A stretch of 64,000 bases of DNA from NCBI RefSeq assembly GCF_001625305.1, contig NW_017804020.1, forward strand, positions 7,687,255 to 7,751,254, read 5' to 3'. Under the pieces are notes generated by a model, which did no database searches, was not told the DNA's origin, and saw only the letters and a list, made by a program, of their open reading frames with translations. This DNA comes from Branchiostoma belcheri (Eukaryota; Chordata; Leptocardii; Amphioxiformes; Branchiostomatidae). The position numbers and the translations under genes were made by a program. Below, in pieces: positions 48,301 to 63,300 of this stretch; within the stretch, counting starts at the first letter, position 1; each line of letters opens with the position of its first letter.

Positions 48301-51300
48301 CCCCCCGCTGAAGGATCGCACGATAGGGTTCGAGGTGGTAGTGATGACGATTCGAGGATTACTGTCGTGCGACTATTTTGATCGTCTTTAGACGGTGGTG
48401 AAATACCGTCGCTGGCGACATCTTGACGATAAACATTCGTACGACTATTTAACCGTCGTCAGTCTAAAGTCGGCCTTAGTCTTCAGAAACATCAGTTGTA
48501 CAGACATACGCACAGGCAGTTTTCTTTAATTTGCTGTAATATGCGTTAAAATTAAATCTACCGTTAAGTGTTGCTGCTCCTCCTCAATCTTTTGGCCCTC
48601 CTCTTACCATTAAGAGTTACCAGAATCCCCCCATTCAGAACCTTCTGGCAGGCTGGTTGTACATCATGTACAATGTATGTCACTGTTTACACTACCGAGA
48701 GCAGCTATAGCCATGCACATTAGAACATTCTCTACATCAGATGTCCCTTCACCATGTCCAGCTCTGCATATCTGCATATCTGCTGTTGTTTGAGTAAAGC
48801 CACACTGACTTAGTTTTATGGATGACATCCGTGCACGTTGATTTTTGCCTGTTCTAAAAAAACAAACAAACAAACAAAAAAATGTCCTCCAAGGCTCTGG
48901 CCTGGCTATAGGCCTGGGTACGTAGTCCATTGTAGTTAGCAGCAATACGGAGCCGATGGTAACTCAGGAGGATGGCACCGATTCATGAACTCTGCAAAAA
49001 GCCAGCATCTGCCAACTTGCCATAATACATGTACATGTACATGTACCTCGCTATGTACTGCCACAAATTGAGGATACCAGCTATGTATTCCTGTGGTTTA
49101 GAAGCATTTTTATTTTATTATTATTGTAGCATAATACGAAGGGGGTTAAGTCTGCCATCTTTGATTGGTTGACAAAACAATGTTTTTTTTTCTGCCTCTG
49201 AACCCGGCTACTTTGGGCAGATATGAGAAAACAGCGTGTTTAGTTGACTGTCCACCATGGTTTGGTCTGGGTGCATGTTGTCTTTTCCCGGCTGACACAC
49301 GCTCATGTCCCACGTGTCCAACACGACCACGTCTGGATCCGCCCGGAACATCTCTCGTATCACCTCCGTGATCTGGTAAGCCAGCCAGTCGCTTCCGAGC
49401 AGGTAGAATGCGATCTTTCCTCCGTCGTGATTTCGCGTTGTTCCAGTTCTCACGAAAACCCGCGTGCCGGGAGCCCTGCGCTTGAGACGGTGTATGGCGC
49501 CCCGTACGGCGTATAGTTTTGACCGGATCATTTCCAGCGGCTCTGCCGTAAAGTGAGCCCACAGACTCACGACTATTACCGTGTTTGGTCCTCCTGGTTC
49601 GGCGTCCAGCGTTTCAGCAATGTAAGGGCGGGTACTAAAGATAGGCCAAGCGCTTCCTTGTAGAGGGAAGTGTTGAAATTGAAAGCGAACAGAAATGTTC
49701 CATTGGCTGTTGTCTCCTCCGTAAAGAGCTGTAGAAAAAAGGCACCACTTCTTAATTTGTGACTGACTGTTTGGAATGCCGAAAAGAATTTTCATGCTTC
49801 CCCTTTGACGATGTTAAGAAGGTGTTTTTGGAAACATTCACAAACCTGTAAAATCCATGGTACTGCTGTCGTACTTCAACGGCACTACCTTCTGCAGTCG
49901 CTGGCTCCATTGTCTGATAGTGGAGTCACCTAGAAGGCATAGACATGATTAAATCTAACGTAACATCCAATGGACTGTATCTAATATATCCAGAAGCGCA
50001 ATCATTGATTATCAGACCATAACGATGCGTACCTTGAAAGTACACGGTCTTGTTAGCCAGGCACCGCCGGATGTCTTCCTTACCGAACACTCGGACATTG
50101 CAGACGGATGACTTCCACACCTTGCCTGACCAATGTCCCAAAGCTGCAGACTTGTCCCAGGTACACGCTGGAAGGTGTTGAGGTGTGGGAAGTTCTGCTT
50201 CAAGAACATGTATGGGCTCCTTAGGGTCTAATTCAAGTTCCATCTCAAGATATGGCCTGTGTGGTTTAAAGTTTAAGATGTATCAATGAACTAGTCATGC
50301 ATTTTCTATACCCCAAGTAATTGTATTGAGGGTATTGATACAATATTTTATGCATACATACATATTTGTAAAGATTTTAAGTTATGCAGAAACATGTTTT
50401 TATTAAGAGCCTCATATTTCTTTAGTACTTAATATCCTCTTTATCCCTTGCAAGCATCAAGCCACATGAACTATGAATTACTTAAAGAGGACAACAATGA
50501 GAAATTGTCCATAGTAGGACAGCCAGAATACCGGTGTACAGCTAACTGGTGTTGAGACAACTCAGCGTAGGACTTACTTTTGCAAAAGTTTCTTCTCTTC
50601 TTTAGATGCCAGTCTCAGGGCCTTCGCCCAGCTCTTGCCCGAGTCCCACCGACACCTTGATATGGCGGAACACGGAAGTTTGTCCGGTTTCTGACAGATC
50701 CAGGTCCCGTTCACTTCTGGCTTTGAGAAGTCGCACTGCCGTTGCGGCGACAATCTGGGGGTGGGAGAACTGAAACATTGCCTTTTATGATGTGACTTTG
50801 CATTGACGAAAGTGCAGTGGAAGACTCTCTTGTTTGGAACTTCTCGAACTCTCTGTAGAACCTTCACTCCCTCGCTTGGGTGGACCAGCTGAATCTTTAT
50901 CTGATATAGAACAACAGGTGTGAAGGAGTAGAAGTTATGTATAAAAAGCCACATCGCTGGCAGAACGAGCACATTTCGTTGTAGGGTTTTATTAGAAGAA
51001 GATATTGTTGTGCAAAAGAAATCTGTACAAGCAGAATCGAAAAACATAATCAAATAAACGGACAACAACAAGAAATGCAGAAACTGTAAGCTGGAAAAAC
51101 ATTGTAAATATGTATCAAAATGCTGTGGCTTGTACCAAACAGCCTGACTTTGTTGCAAACAAATTCCTTCTGTACTCACTGAAACGTTGCCGGCCCAATA
51201 GAGCGAGAACTGCACGGTGTAGATGCCGTTACAGTAGTCAGTGACGTGACCGGCGCTACTGGCCTGCGACGATCGGTCACTACTGACCAGTCTGGCACGG

Positions 51301-54300
51301 AAAAAATCTCCCCCGTACGTCTTTTTCCTTCGGTTTCTGTCTCTTGCCACCACCATCACGGTAAGAACGTCTCCTTGGTGATACACGCGGTCTCTGTTTA
51401 GGACGACAACCTGCGTGTATTTCGGGTACGTCGCCTGGCTGATGTGAGCAGGCCCGTCCAGGACGCAGGAATTGATGGGTGGACCAAAGCTAAGTTTGAA
51501 CGTCGGCTTCGGAGCATCCTGATCCCGGATCCTGAATCGTTGATAGGGAAACTGCAAGACCTACATGTACATTGTTAGGTTGCATAATATGTGTATCTAC
51601 AGTAATTGTATTATCATACAAGTAAGCCTGTTGAATAATGTCTTTTTGAAATTATGGGCTGCGCAGCCATTTGAAGGCAGACTTACTAGTTTTGACACAC
51701 GACCATACAGCCACGTGATCACAGTGGTAGGTCAAAAGTGTGTGACAGTCTGTACTACTCTGTAGCGTCCCCGCCCCAACTATTTGATGGTTGGTAGACA
51801 ATGCTACTCTGTTTTCGGTAATGTAGACTCATGCATGTTGCATTTTGATTCAATTAGAAGTCTCCTACGGAAAAGCCTTGCACACAACTCCACTGAGATA
51901 TTGTCGTATTTATGTAGCCTTGAGCATCGGTCACAACCCACCGTACGTGCATCTGCGTGCTGTCTACGTGCAAAAACGTGGGAAAACATAGGGGATCCGT
52001 AAGTGGTGAGTACCACCTCCATGTGGAATCCGACGGATTTGGGAGCACGTAGGCACGCCGCAGGACTTAAAACGTATGTAAAACTTTTTCTGCCTGCGGT
52101 CTGCGGTCTGCGGATTTACCACACGTACGTGCGAGTACGAGCGGCGTGCGTGCCCCGTACGTAAGCAGCACGTGTGAGTACGGCCTCCTTACAGTGAAGT
52201 GGCAATCGCACAGAGATCTCTTTACCACTTGCGCAATGAACGATGCACGCAACCGCTCACGGCCAGACGTGCAGACCACACTCTCACACCTTGTGCAACC
52301 GTGCGAGTGACATACGTTTTCAGAAAAACGTAGCAGACGTGGCCTCCCAATAAAACGTATGGACAAAAGGCACGCACGCCGGGTTGTGACCGACGCTTAA
52401 GCTAGGTGGGAAAGAAACCTACCATCATGTCAACCATCAGGACAGCAGATATTACTGTTATTTTTAGTGTAGCACTCCACCGTCTTCCGGTACTGGTCAT
52501 CACTGTAAACAAGGGCACAATCAGAGCACAGGCAGGTGTAAGGATTTAAAAATCTAAGGCCACACCAATTTAGTTTCTCGGTTAACGGATTCTCCTGCTT
52601 CATTTTTTTCTGATTTGCAAAAAAAAATAAAAATTCAGAATCAACTGCAAATTGCTTATATTTTGCCCTAAACAGTTGAAAACAGTCCTTTTCATCCTAG
52701 TTGTTACAGTTATTCCATCTTTCAATGCAGTGGTATTATTAGAAGTTCAAAATTCTTTGTTTAAATTTTGAACCAGCCTGGTGTGTTGACTTCATGGCTC
52801 CTATGATCGTACCATTTTGGGCCATAATAGGATGCCTAGGCCTGTTTTTATTTTTATTTTTTTTTCGCCCGATCGCTCCATTATTTTTCTAGAAAAATCT
52901 GTTAACCAAGAAATTAAATTGGTATGGCCTAATAGATAGTTAACGAGGCGGCCTACAATTGACCATTCACAGGTTTCTATGCAGTTGGATATTTGTACTG
53001 CGTAATCCAAGGCCAACTTAACTAACCCATCTAGCATATTATTCAGTCTTCATGTATTTGTCCAATTCCTACGTTTTTTCAGCAATCCCCTGGAGTCTGG
53101 CAGAGACTATAGTTTACTGAATGACGACATTTGGGTGTATACTACGTCATAGTTTGCTGGATCGTACATAACAATTGCAAATGCATAGATCAACATTGAT
53201 TCAAGTCACATTCATCCCTTATCCTTCCAACTACCTGTAAGAAACAGGAGGAGCCAGTAGAAACCTTCTGGTCCCGGGCCAGGGTTCGAACCCACAACCT
53301 CCCGGGCACCAGAGCTTCATAACCACACACTCTAACCGCTAGGCCGAAAAGGTCTAGACCCGTTTGCCGGATCTGTTGGTAGCGCCTATAAACCCCCACA
53401 GTTACATACCCCACTCTGCCACATACATACATGTATTTACTTCCGCCCAAATAACTTTGGCAACAATATTCGAGGGCCTGCATGCCCTTGTCATAAGTAA
53501 TCAGGCCTTTTTAGTGTTCCTAATCTGTAGACAGTCGCCCAAACTCATCGTACATTAGCCGTAACGGGAATTGTTCGTAATCATCTCTTAGAATTTAACG
53601 CAGTTTGTAAAAGTTTGCATAATTCGTACTAACTCCCCCATGTAGGTCCTCATATTTTAGTCAGTTTCATGCGTCTGTCTAATGGACCTTTACCATTATT
53701 ACGTCACAGTTTGTTTACCTGTTCCAAAGAACATTCTAGAACAGTCAGTTAAAGAGTAAAGATCATTTCAATGTTTTCAATGTACATGTAAGGTATGTCT
53801 GATTTTTGCTGTGTCTAGTTGTGTTGACACAGCATTACATGCCGCATGGGTGATTTAGTTGTGACATTAGACGAAAGTAGTACTGTATTAAAAGCCTTAT
53901 ATTAGGCTAACGCTACACAAACACACACCGCGCTACGCACCCCTGTACAATATAAACGTCGATTGACCGGCATTCATTGTGGTAAACAAACTGTGACGTA
54001 CATGTAATAATGTTATAGGTCCATTGTCTCTGTCATTAGTGTAGAAAACTGTTCTCGAATTTTCAAACAGAGTTTTTTTTCCATGACGAAATAATAACCA
54101 CACACAATAGTTTCCCATGTAGCTTTTCAATCACTGTTCACAGAATATCCATTCCTTCCTTTCTGTTGTCCCAAAAATGTCCCAAAGTGTCTTTTTAGTT
54201 GTCCCGGCCTAAATTTTAGTGGTCAGTGGCCACAGGGACACTGTTAATTTCGAGCCCTGAAGAGGACTCTTCAATCGTGCAGTGCTGATCTGTCTAATAG

Positions 54301-57300
54301 TATCTGAAATAAAGCCTACCTTCTCTCTTGTGGTACAAGCCTAATGGCCTTCCTTCAAAGACTCAGGTGCAGCCACATACACGTACTTCTTCAAACAGTA
54401 ACACTGAACTTGCTCTACTCGGCAAAGGTAACAATAAATAATCTGAAGCATTGAAGAGCTGCTTACATTTACATTATGCTGTAACCGATGTCCTTGGCGA
54501 GGTAAGCAATTTTACTGTGAACGTTAAGCACATGTTGCCTTAGGCAATTGTGCATCAAATTCGGTCTAACCGGTCAGTTCAGTAATGCAAAGATATGAGA
54601 CACAGTACAAAATGTTGTCACAGTTTGCTTACTAGTGACGCAGGTCAACTGTGATCATTGCGATCTTTCATGGCACACATTCTCAAGCCTGCATTCTCAT
54701 TATAGTTTTTGTGCATTTGGAAAATAGATATACATTGTAGATAATTTTGATGTTAGGCCACACCAATTTATTTTCTTGGTTAACGGATTTGCCCGCTTCA
54801 TTTTTTTCTGATTTGCAAATAAAAATAAAAATTCAGAATCAACTGCAAAATGCTCATATTTTGCCCTGAACAGTTAGGAACAGTCCTTTTCTTCCTGGTT
54901 GTTACAGTTATTCCATCTTTGAATGCAAAAGTATCATTAAAATGGCAAAATTCATTGTTTAAATTTTGAACCAGCCTGGTGTGTTGACTTCATGGCTCCT
55001 ATCGTACCATTTTGGGCTACATGTATAATAGGATGCCTAGGCCTGTTTTTATTTTTATTTTTTTTCGCCTGCCTGCTCCATTATTCTTCTAGAAAAATCC
55101 GTTAACCAAGAAATTAAATTGGTGTGGCTTTATGCAGGTTTGTGTTATACCTTACAATTGGGGAAATTATATGTATTTACCGTGGCCACAAGCTGGTGAA
55201 TCGCAGTGACATGTTAGGCAATTATAACATTAAGATGCAGTCATTAAACATTACTAGTCTCGATATCTGATCATTAATTGGGTGTGTCAAGGAGTAAAAG
55301 ATCACTGACTTCATTTTATGGGCGACATCCGCCGTGCATTGATTTTTGTCCTAAAAAAAAATCACCTCCAGACCTCCAAGGCTCTGGCCTACATGGGTGC
55401 CATCCTCCCTACATGTACATGTACATGTAGCTAGTGACAATAGGGAGTAAACTACAGAGGACGGCACTCAGGCTGCCAAAGCTCCACAGAACTCAAGAAC
55501 ATTGCTGACTCATACATGCCGCAAAAGGCCAGCATGTGCCGGCAACTCACAATACCAGCTTTCTATTCCTGTGGTTTAGCTGCATTTCTTTTTTCGATTG
55601 TCCCCCTTTTTTTAATTCGCTCGCAGCTACTAGTTTGTTTCCGAGTAATGGATCATATGTATTCCGTAAAATTTGTATGTTTTCTTAGTAGTAATGGATC
55701 GTATGTATTCCGTAAAATTTGTATGTTTCCTTAGTAGTAATGGATCGTATGTATTCCGTAAAATTTGTATGAATTCCGTAAAATTCGTATGAATTCTTTG
55801 GCACCCCTGTCTACCAACACAGATAAACTTCCAAGCTTAATCCTGATCTTTTTTGTTATCTAGCGGACCAATCCATTGCCAGCTCCTCAGGTCATGGCAG
55901 CAAGAAGAAGTTCTTCATTCCGTACCGAGACTCTGTCCTGACCTGGCTACTCAAGGACAGCCTGGGAGGGAACTCCAAGACAATCATGATCGCAAGTCAG
56001 TTCCATTGTCTTCTTTTTCTTCTTCTTTTTTTTTTTAACGGTGTCGCTCAATGCAAGGCCATTTTTGGCCACTTCTATGCATAGAGCTAGAGGTATAGAA
56101 CTGTAACAGCAACAGCAACTCTTCTCCCTGAGTCAGAAACATCATGATTGAGACCAGCCCAATTTCTCACAAGTATTGAGGACTAACTGACCCAATAGGA
56201 GAAGCAGGGGTTACGAGGCTGGTCGGGAAAAAAGCCATAATGGTTTGTTTCACTTCCGCTCACGTGGATTCTTTAACGTGCTTGAGGTGTGTCTCTCCTC
56301 AAACACGGGACCTCCATTTTAACGTCCCATCCGATAAGACGCCCCTAACCGAAGCCAGGTACTCATTTTCACCTGAGTGAAGTAAGGAAAGTCGTGTAAA
56401 GTACCTTTCCCAAGGGTACAACGTCGCGGCGCATGTTCGGACTTGTTCGGGTACGACCCGGAATCGAACCCGGGTCTCCCTGTTTCATTGTCCAGTGATG
56501 TACCACTACACCACACGACACCACACGCTTTTGGTACAGTGACACTTGCCGTAAATTCATTGATATCATATTAAGGCCAAACCAATTTAATTTGTTGTTT
56601 CTCAGATTCGTCCCGTCCATTTTTTTCTGATTTGCAAAAAAAAAAAAGATTTTAGGTTCTGAATCAACTGCGAAATGCTCAATGAAAGACATATTTTGGC
56701 CCCAACGGTTGAAGAAAGTCCTTTTCTTCCTAGTTGTTTAAGTTTTTCAATGTAATGATGAATGCAACTTCATTTCATTGAAAGTTCAAAATCTATTGTT
56801 TTAATTATAAAACAGCCTGGTATGTTGACTTCATGGCTCATATCGTAACTTTTCTGGCTACCATGGGGTGCCTTGGCCTGTTTTTTTTTATTTCTCCCTA
56901 GGCCTGTTGCTTCCTAATTTTCTGAAAAAAATCAGAGAAACAACAAATTAAATTGGTCTGGCCTAATCCTCTATAACTGTGTTTCCGACCAGGCCATACT
57001 TTACGATACAGCCCGGGCTTCTATGCCTTTCATAGAATAATTTGAAGGCATTTTGTCCTAACCGTATGCACTGCTTTCGAAAATTCGAAAACAGGATTTG
57101 GACATTGGAAAAATTATTGATGTTGTTGCATTTTTTGGTGCAGGGACACCAAATTTTTCGCTCATTTTGCTCATGAAAATTACTTGCTGTGGCCTAATTT
57201 CAATGTGAAAACATTGTCACGTATTGACTGTTGTTTTCCCTATGTGTACAGCTATCTCTCCTGCAGCTGTGAACTATGGAGAAACCCTCAGTACACTTCG

Positions 57301-60300
57301 CTATGCAAACAGAGCCAAGAATATCATCAACAAACCCACTATCAACGAGGTAAGTAAACCAACCAAACATTGTATTTTCCATCTTTTATCAATTACAATG
57401 CAACAGTTGCTGCTTTATGAAATGTACAATTTTGTAAGTGGGTTTTGAAGATATTTATTGACTTCATTATGTCATGTATTTCATATTTTGTCGTGTGAAT
57501 AAGGTCACGTGTCTGTAACCGTAATCCTCATGAAATTACGTACTTTTGAAGTGATTGGTCATTCATTAAACCTGATGAAGGTGACAGTGGTCGTTGAAAA
57601 TTTGATTTCTGTGAAACCTTGTGTTGGAATAAAGTTCAACAATAAATTTACTATATTTCATACCAATTTACAAATTTTGCTTTTCCTGACAATTGCTTGT
57701 TAGGCTACACCATTTAATTTGTTGGTTCTCGGATTCGCCTCTTCATTTTTTTTCCTGATTTACCAAAAAAAAAAAGATTAGCTTTCTGAATCAACTCAAA
57801 AATGCTCATATTTTGCCCCCAACAGTGGAAGAAAGTCCTTTTCTTCCTAGTTGTCGCAGTTTTCCATCTATCAATGCAGTACTACTAGTGGTTTGATTTC
57901 ATTGTTAAAGTATTAACCCAGCCTATCGTAGCATTTTGGGCTATATTAGGACACCTAGACCTGTTTTTATTTTATCTTTTTTCGCCATGTCGTTTCACTT
58001 TTTTTTCTTTAAAAATTTCGAGAACCAACAAATTAAATTGGTGTGGCCTTAATAGAAAGAATGTTGCCATCTCAGCAAATGTAGAGCATGCTCAGTTACG
58101 TGACCTCTGACTTCCCTCCCTTATTACGACCTGGCATGACCCCGATTACGAGTAACGGATCACGTTTATGATATTGTTTTTGGTGTATATATTGTTGTAT
58201 TTCCGTGTATATAATTATGTGTCGTACCCAGGGCCACTCTGTAAAGCAGTCCTATGTCACTAAGTAGTGCCACCCTGGTAAAAGAATACAGAAATAAATT
58301 TAAAAAAATAAATAAATAAAAAATAAATAAATGTTTCTACTCTGAATTATTGGTGACTGAATTTTTTAAATTTTCCCCCTCTACTCATAGGATGCCAATG
58401 TGAAGTTGATCCGTGAACTACAATCAGAAATTATAAGGTTGAAATCCTTACTTGGAGGAGATGCTGTAAGTACCATAATGTTGATCTTCTGTAGAATTGG
58501 TTTGTTGTATTGTTTTAAATTTGTGGTTGAAACAATAAGTAGTAATAAAAAGTAGTAATACAATGCATATTCAAAGAGCATGTCGGCAGAACGTACTGCG
58601 CCTGGCCAAAACCCTTATTTTTCACGGTTTTTCGTTGGATGTTTGGTCAATGTTGCATCAGAATTTTGCCTGCTGTTGCAGAAGATATCTTTCTCGACAT
58701 AAAATAATTTGGAAACTACAGACGGGATGTTAAACTTATATACTATTGTACGTGAATACGACCTTACATTGAGACATTCTGCTGAAGTGCTGTGCACAAT
58801 ACATTACAGGTTTTGCATAGGCGCAATGCATTCTACCGACGTGCAAATAGACAGTGTCATGAATTTGTCTTTGAGAAGAGACATAGCCACATTACGTAAT
58901 ATCCAGCGTATATTGAATGACACAGACAACCCTCTGCATGATTTTATATGTGTCAGGTTGCAAAGTGCTTCAAAGGCACGCCTGCCATTCAGCAGAACAA
59001 AACATCATTATATTAATTTTATACTAACACGAGTATTGAATTTATTGTCTGAGCATACAGCATAGTGCTATAATTATAATCTTATATACAGCTTGTAATA
59101 TGACGTTTGATATTTACGATTCTTGAATTGTATGTACATGTATCTGTCAGGAATTTTGTTATAATTTTTATGATTGATAAATGCAATGTGCACAGTGTCT
59201 CTGAGAATTGGACATACAGTCATGAAATTCATGTTACATTGGGTATGTGACAGTCGATTCTAAATACAGGTAAAACTTAAATTTAAGTACTGATACTGAT
59301 ACGTGTATACATGTACGAAGACATGTACGTGAGAATAAAATCACTACAAAAGTTTTGAGACTTACAGTATTGTACCCTTTTATACCTGTAGGCTGTTGTA
59401 TGACTGTAACAATAATGTTGACCATACAATGTTGACCATACACTGCTGATTACAGGGTGTTTCCAGCATGTCTCCGTTTGGACCACATGAGGCAGAGCTG
59501 AGGAAACTTCAGCAGAATGAAGCTCAGGTAACTTTTCATTTTCATTACTTATTACATATAAAAGGGATTTGATTTGATTTTGATTTATTAGGCTGAATAA
59601 GACATATGTATACAGCCAGGACTGCCCAACTATAGCCGGAGGCTATTATAAAGGGCTAGCCCTCATAACAAGAACATAAACAATTCGGAACAGGTAACAG
59701 TTAACAGTGTCAGTTACACTTCAGATAAACATACTATTACATAACAGATGTTGCGGTCTAACGTTAACAAGTTATGAGATCTGGCCTAGTCGTCGTGCGT
59801 TTACTATAATTACATTGTGAACTATATTCACATGTCAGGTTAACATACTATTACATAACAGATGTTGCAGTCTAACGTTAACAAGCTATGAGATCCGGCC
59901 TAGTCGTCGTGCGTTTACTACAATTACATTGTGAACTATATTTACATGTCAGGTTAACATACTATTACATAACAGATGTTACGGTGTAACGTTAGGGTTA
60001 ACAGGTTATGAAATCTGGCCTAGACGTCACGCATTTACTTTTTGGGAAAACGGGTGTCCTTTTAAAATTCATGACCAAATTAAGATGAAAATGACAGACA
60101 GAAGGACTTAACAAGAAATACAGATATCAACAGAATAAAAGTAATAATCATTATTGTAACGAAAATACGACTACTAAAAATAATTATAACAAATATTAAC
60201 AATGAGATTATAAAGTGATGCAAAATAAAAGAGCACTGCTTAAGAAGAAAGTAACGCAAAGACTTAACAAGTCAAAGAAATAACAAATCATTGGTAACAT

Positions 60301-63300
60301 ATCGACCAAAAACAATAATTGAAACAATGATAAGGACAAAATTATAATACATGTAACGTACATTTGGGCACACAAATTTGATCAATTGGTTCTCAGATTC
60401 ACTCGTTTCATTTTTTTCTGATTTAAGAAAAAGGATTCAAGTGCAGAATCAACTCTAAAATGCTCATATTTTGGCCCAAAAGTTGAAGAAAGTGATATTT
60501 TGGCCCAAAGGTTGATTGTCCTCATAACGTTGTTGCAGTTTTTCCATCTATCAATGCAGTGGTTTGATTAAGAGTTTGAAATTCATTATTTATTATAACA
60601 AACCAGCCTGGTGTGTTGACTTCATGGCTCCTACATGTATCATAGCATTGGATGCCTATATATAGGCCTGTTTTTGTTCACTCTGGGACTTCATATTTTT
60701 TCTGCAAAATTCTAAGAACCAACTTACAGATTAAATTGGAGTGGCCTTAGTTTGTTGTATTCTATAGTACAGTACATAATATTATGAGTTGTCCAGTAGT
60801 TGATAGTCACCCTTCCTATAGATTCCCTGCTCTTGTTGCTCACTGACAACTTGCACGCTACTGTAAAGGGTCGCAGTCCTTAGGACGGGAAGTTAAGATG
60901 AGATGACAAGATGACAATTATGCAAATCAGGAGCTAATTTGCATAATCAATGAGGTAATTCTAAAAATCTGCTTCGTTCGATAATAGGACCATGAAACAC
61001 TTGTGACATATGTAATTGAGAACAAGAACAACATCTGAAGATATAGATTATGTAAATGAAGACATAATTTGCATAATTAACGAGACATTTAATATATAAT
61101 TTTTGTAGTCTTTTTTTAAAATATTTATTCATTTCACACTTTTAAGAAAACAAAACACTGTAACATAAACAACAAGTTAAAGTTCCACGACCTCATACCT
61201 TCGCCAAATGATATTGATTTGTGGACGAATTTGACATTTTTATTCACTGATTTCCCAAATAAGAGCATCATTTACAAAATGTACATTGGGTTATATCTGT
61301 TGATCATTTTCTCCACCCAATCAGACAGCCTGATCTTAACAAAAACGTTATTCTAGCACTTCCTCATAAATTATGCAAATATGGTTGTGATTTGAATGAA
61401 TTATGTTATTATTGTTCACCTTCACTTACATTGTAACTTCCAAATGCAGCAAATATGAAATTCCCAGCAGTTACTACTATGAAATTACATAAATTTCTCG
61501 TTAATCATGCAAATTACGTCTTCACTTACATAATCTACATGTATATCCTCAGATGTTTTTTTCATTCTCAATTACATGTCACAAGTGTTTCATGGTCCTA
61601 TTATCGAACGAAGCAGATTTGTAGAATTTCCTCATTAATTATGCAAATTAGCTCCTGATTTGCATAATTGTCATCTTGTTATGTCAAGCATCACTTCAGC
61701 TACTTACATACCAAAAATCATGACAATCGGTCAACCGGTATCTGAGGGCTTGAAATTCATTTTTGGGAATAGGTGCACTGGTGCACCCAACATTAAGATT
61801 TAGGTGCACAAAAATTTTTTTGTACTTCAACAAAGATTTTATTATTTTCTGACACTTAGATGCCAGCAATATCCTTCATACTATAATACAGTAATGATAT
61901 GTACAAAAATACCTACAAAAATAAAGATTTTTCAACAAACACTCCTGCAGTTTCAAAATAAGCCGCTAGGGGGCCCAAACCAATGTCATCTCTTCCCTGG
62001 CCCAAGAGCTACATGTATCTACCACCAAAATTCGTGACCCTAGCATGTATAGATCACGAGATATCAAAACCAGAAGTTCTTCTGCAGTACCTAGGAAAGC
62101 CGCCAGGGGCCCCAAATTCTAATCATTTCTAGCCTCTCCTAAAGACCTAGTACCCACCTACCAAGTTTCACAACAATGCATATTAAGCTTCTTGAGGTAT
62201 GCTGTTCACAGACAAACAGACGGACAAACGCTGCTGAAATTATTAACCTTCTTGGCGAATAATAATAAATATAGGTAATGATGAGACGTCACGGAATCGG
62301 GATTCTAACATCTGGTACCAGCTCAAACATTATTACTACATGACATTGTATATCAGGGCTCGAAATTAAATTTTGCATAGGTGCACTGGTGCACCCAACC
62401 TAAAAAATTAGGTGCACAAACATTTTTCTGGGTGCACCACATGAAACAAAACCTAATTGCAGGTCTTACTTCTCCTCTTCTGAGCTTGAATCTAAAATGA
62501 GAGCTAACTTCAAAATCTGAAACATTACTACAACAAAGATTTTATTATTTTTCTGATACATAGAGACCAAGAATATCTGGTATACTATTATACACTTCTA
62601 ATGTTAAAAATTCCTACAAAAATATTTGGGTGCACCAGTGCACCCACAGAAAAAAATTAGGTGCACAACTCCAATTTTGGGTGCACTAAGGTGCACATGC
62701 ACCCAGTATTTCGAGCCCTGTATATTCATTACAAAACGACTTTAAAAATAACATTACCTGCAGATGATATCAGTTTGAGTTACAGTTGTATGTTGAACTT
62801 TCTTGTGCTGCAACAGCGCCCCAAAATCTGTGCACATGTACATGTATACAGCCTTACTTTGATAGTGTACGTAACATTTGGCTTTCCTAGTGTAAGCTGA
62901 AGTTGTCACGTTCACACTTAGTGATGGGTGAACTGTTATGTTTGTTGTTAGGTGGTTCCCATTGTCTGCCACCTTGACAAGTCAAGTCACGGAATCTAGT
63001 CTTTATTGTTAACCAACAAAAGGTTTCGATGTGTATATATATTATATATATATTGATTACATTCTGTCAAAAGCACTTGGCCATGAACATGAATATTAAT
63101 GCACTATTGTGTGACATATGCGATGTGCTGTTTGAATTGCGCTCACGCTACATTCAATTTGTCACTGTAGAATAAGACAGTAGAGATGGTAGACATCTAT
63201 TGCGTACTGCCTTTTGTCTGACGTAGATACATTGTATAATTGTTACCTTCGCCAAGAAGGTTATGTTTGTCCGTTTGTCTGTCCGTTTGTCTGTCTGTGT

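Noticed and set aside
49146-49562. A 138-codon minus-strand frame overlapping NXPE exon 6
   Set aside because: It is an out-of-frame shadow of the PC-esterase exon.
50901-51179. Coding continuity between NXPE exons 2 and 3
   Set aside because: The frame stays open by chance, but it is bounded by GTGAGT and ATATCAG and encodes a hydrophobic stretch unlike the family, so it is an intron.
55981-56000. A GC-AG intron after KIF16B exon 12
   Set aside because: GCAAGT looks like a GC donor, but using it breaks the frame. The GTCAGT donor two codons on restores IATISPA.
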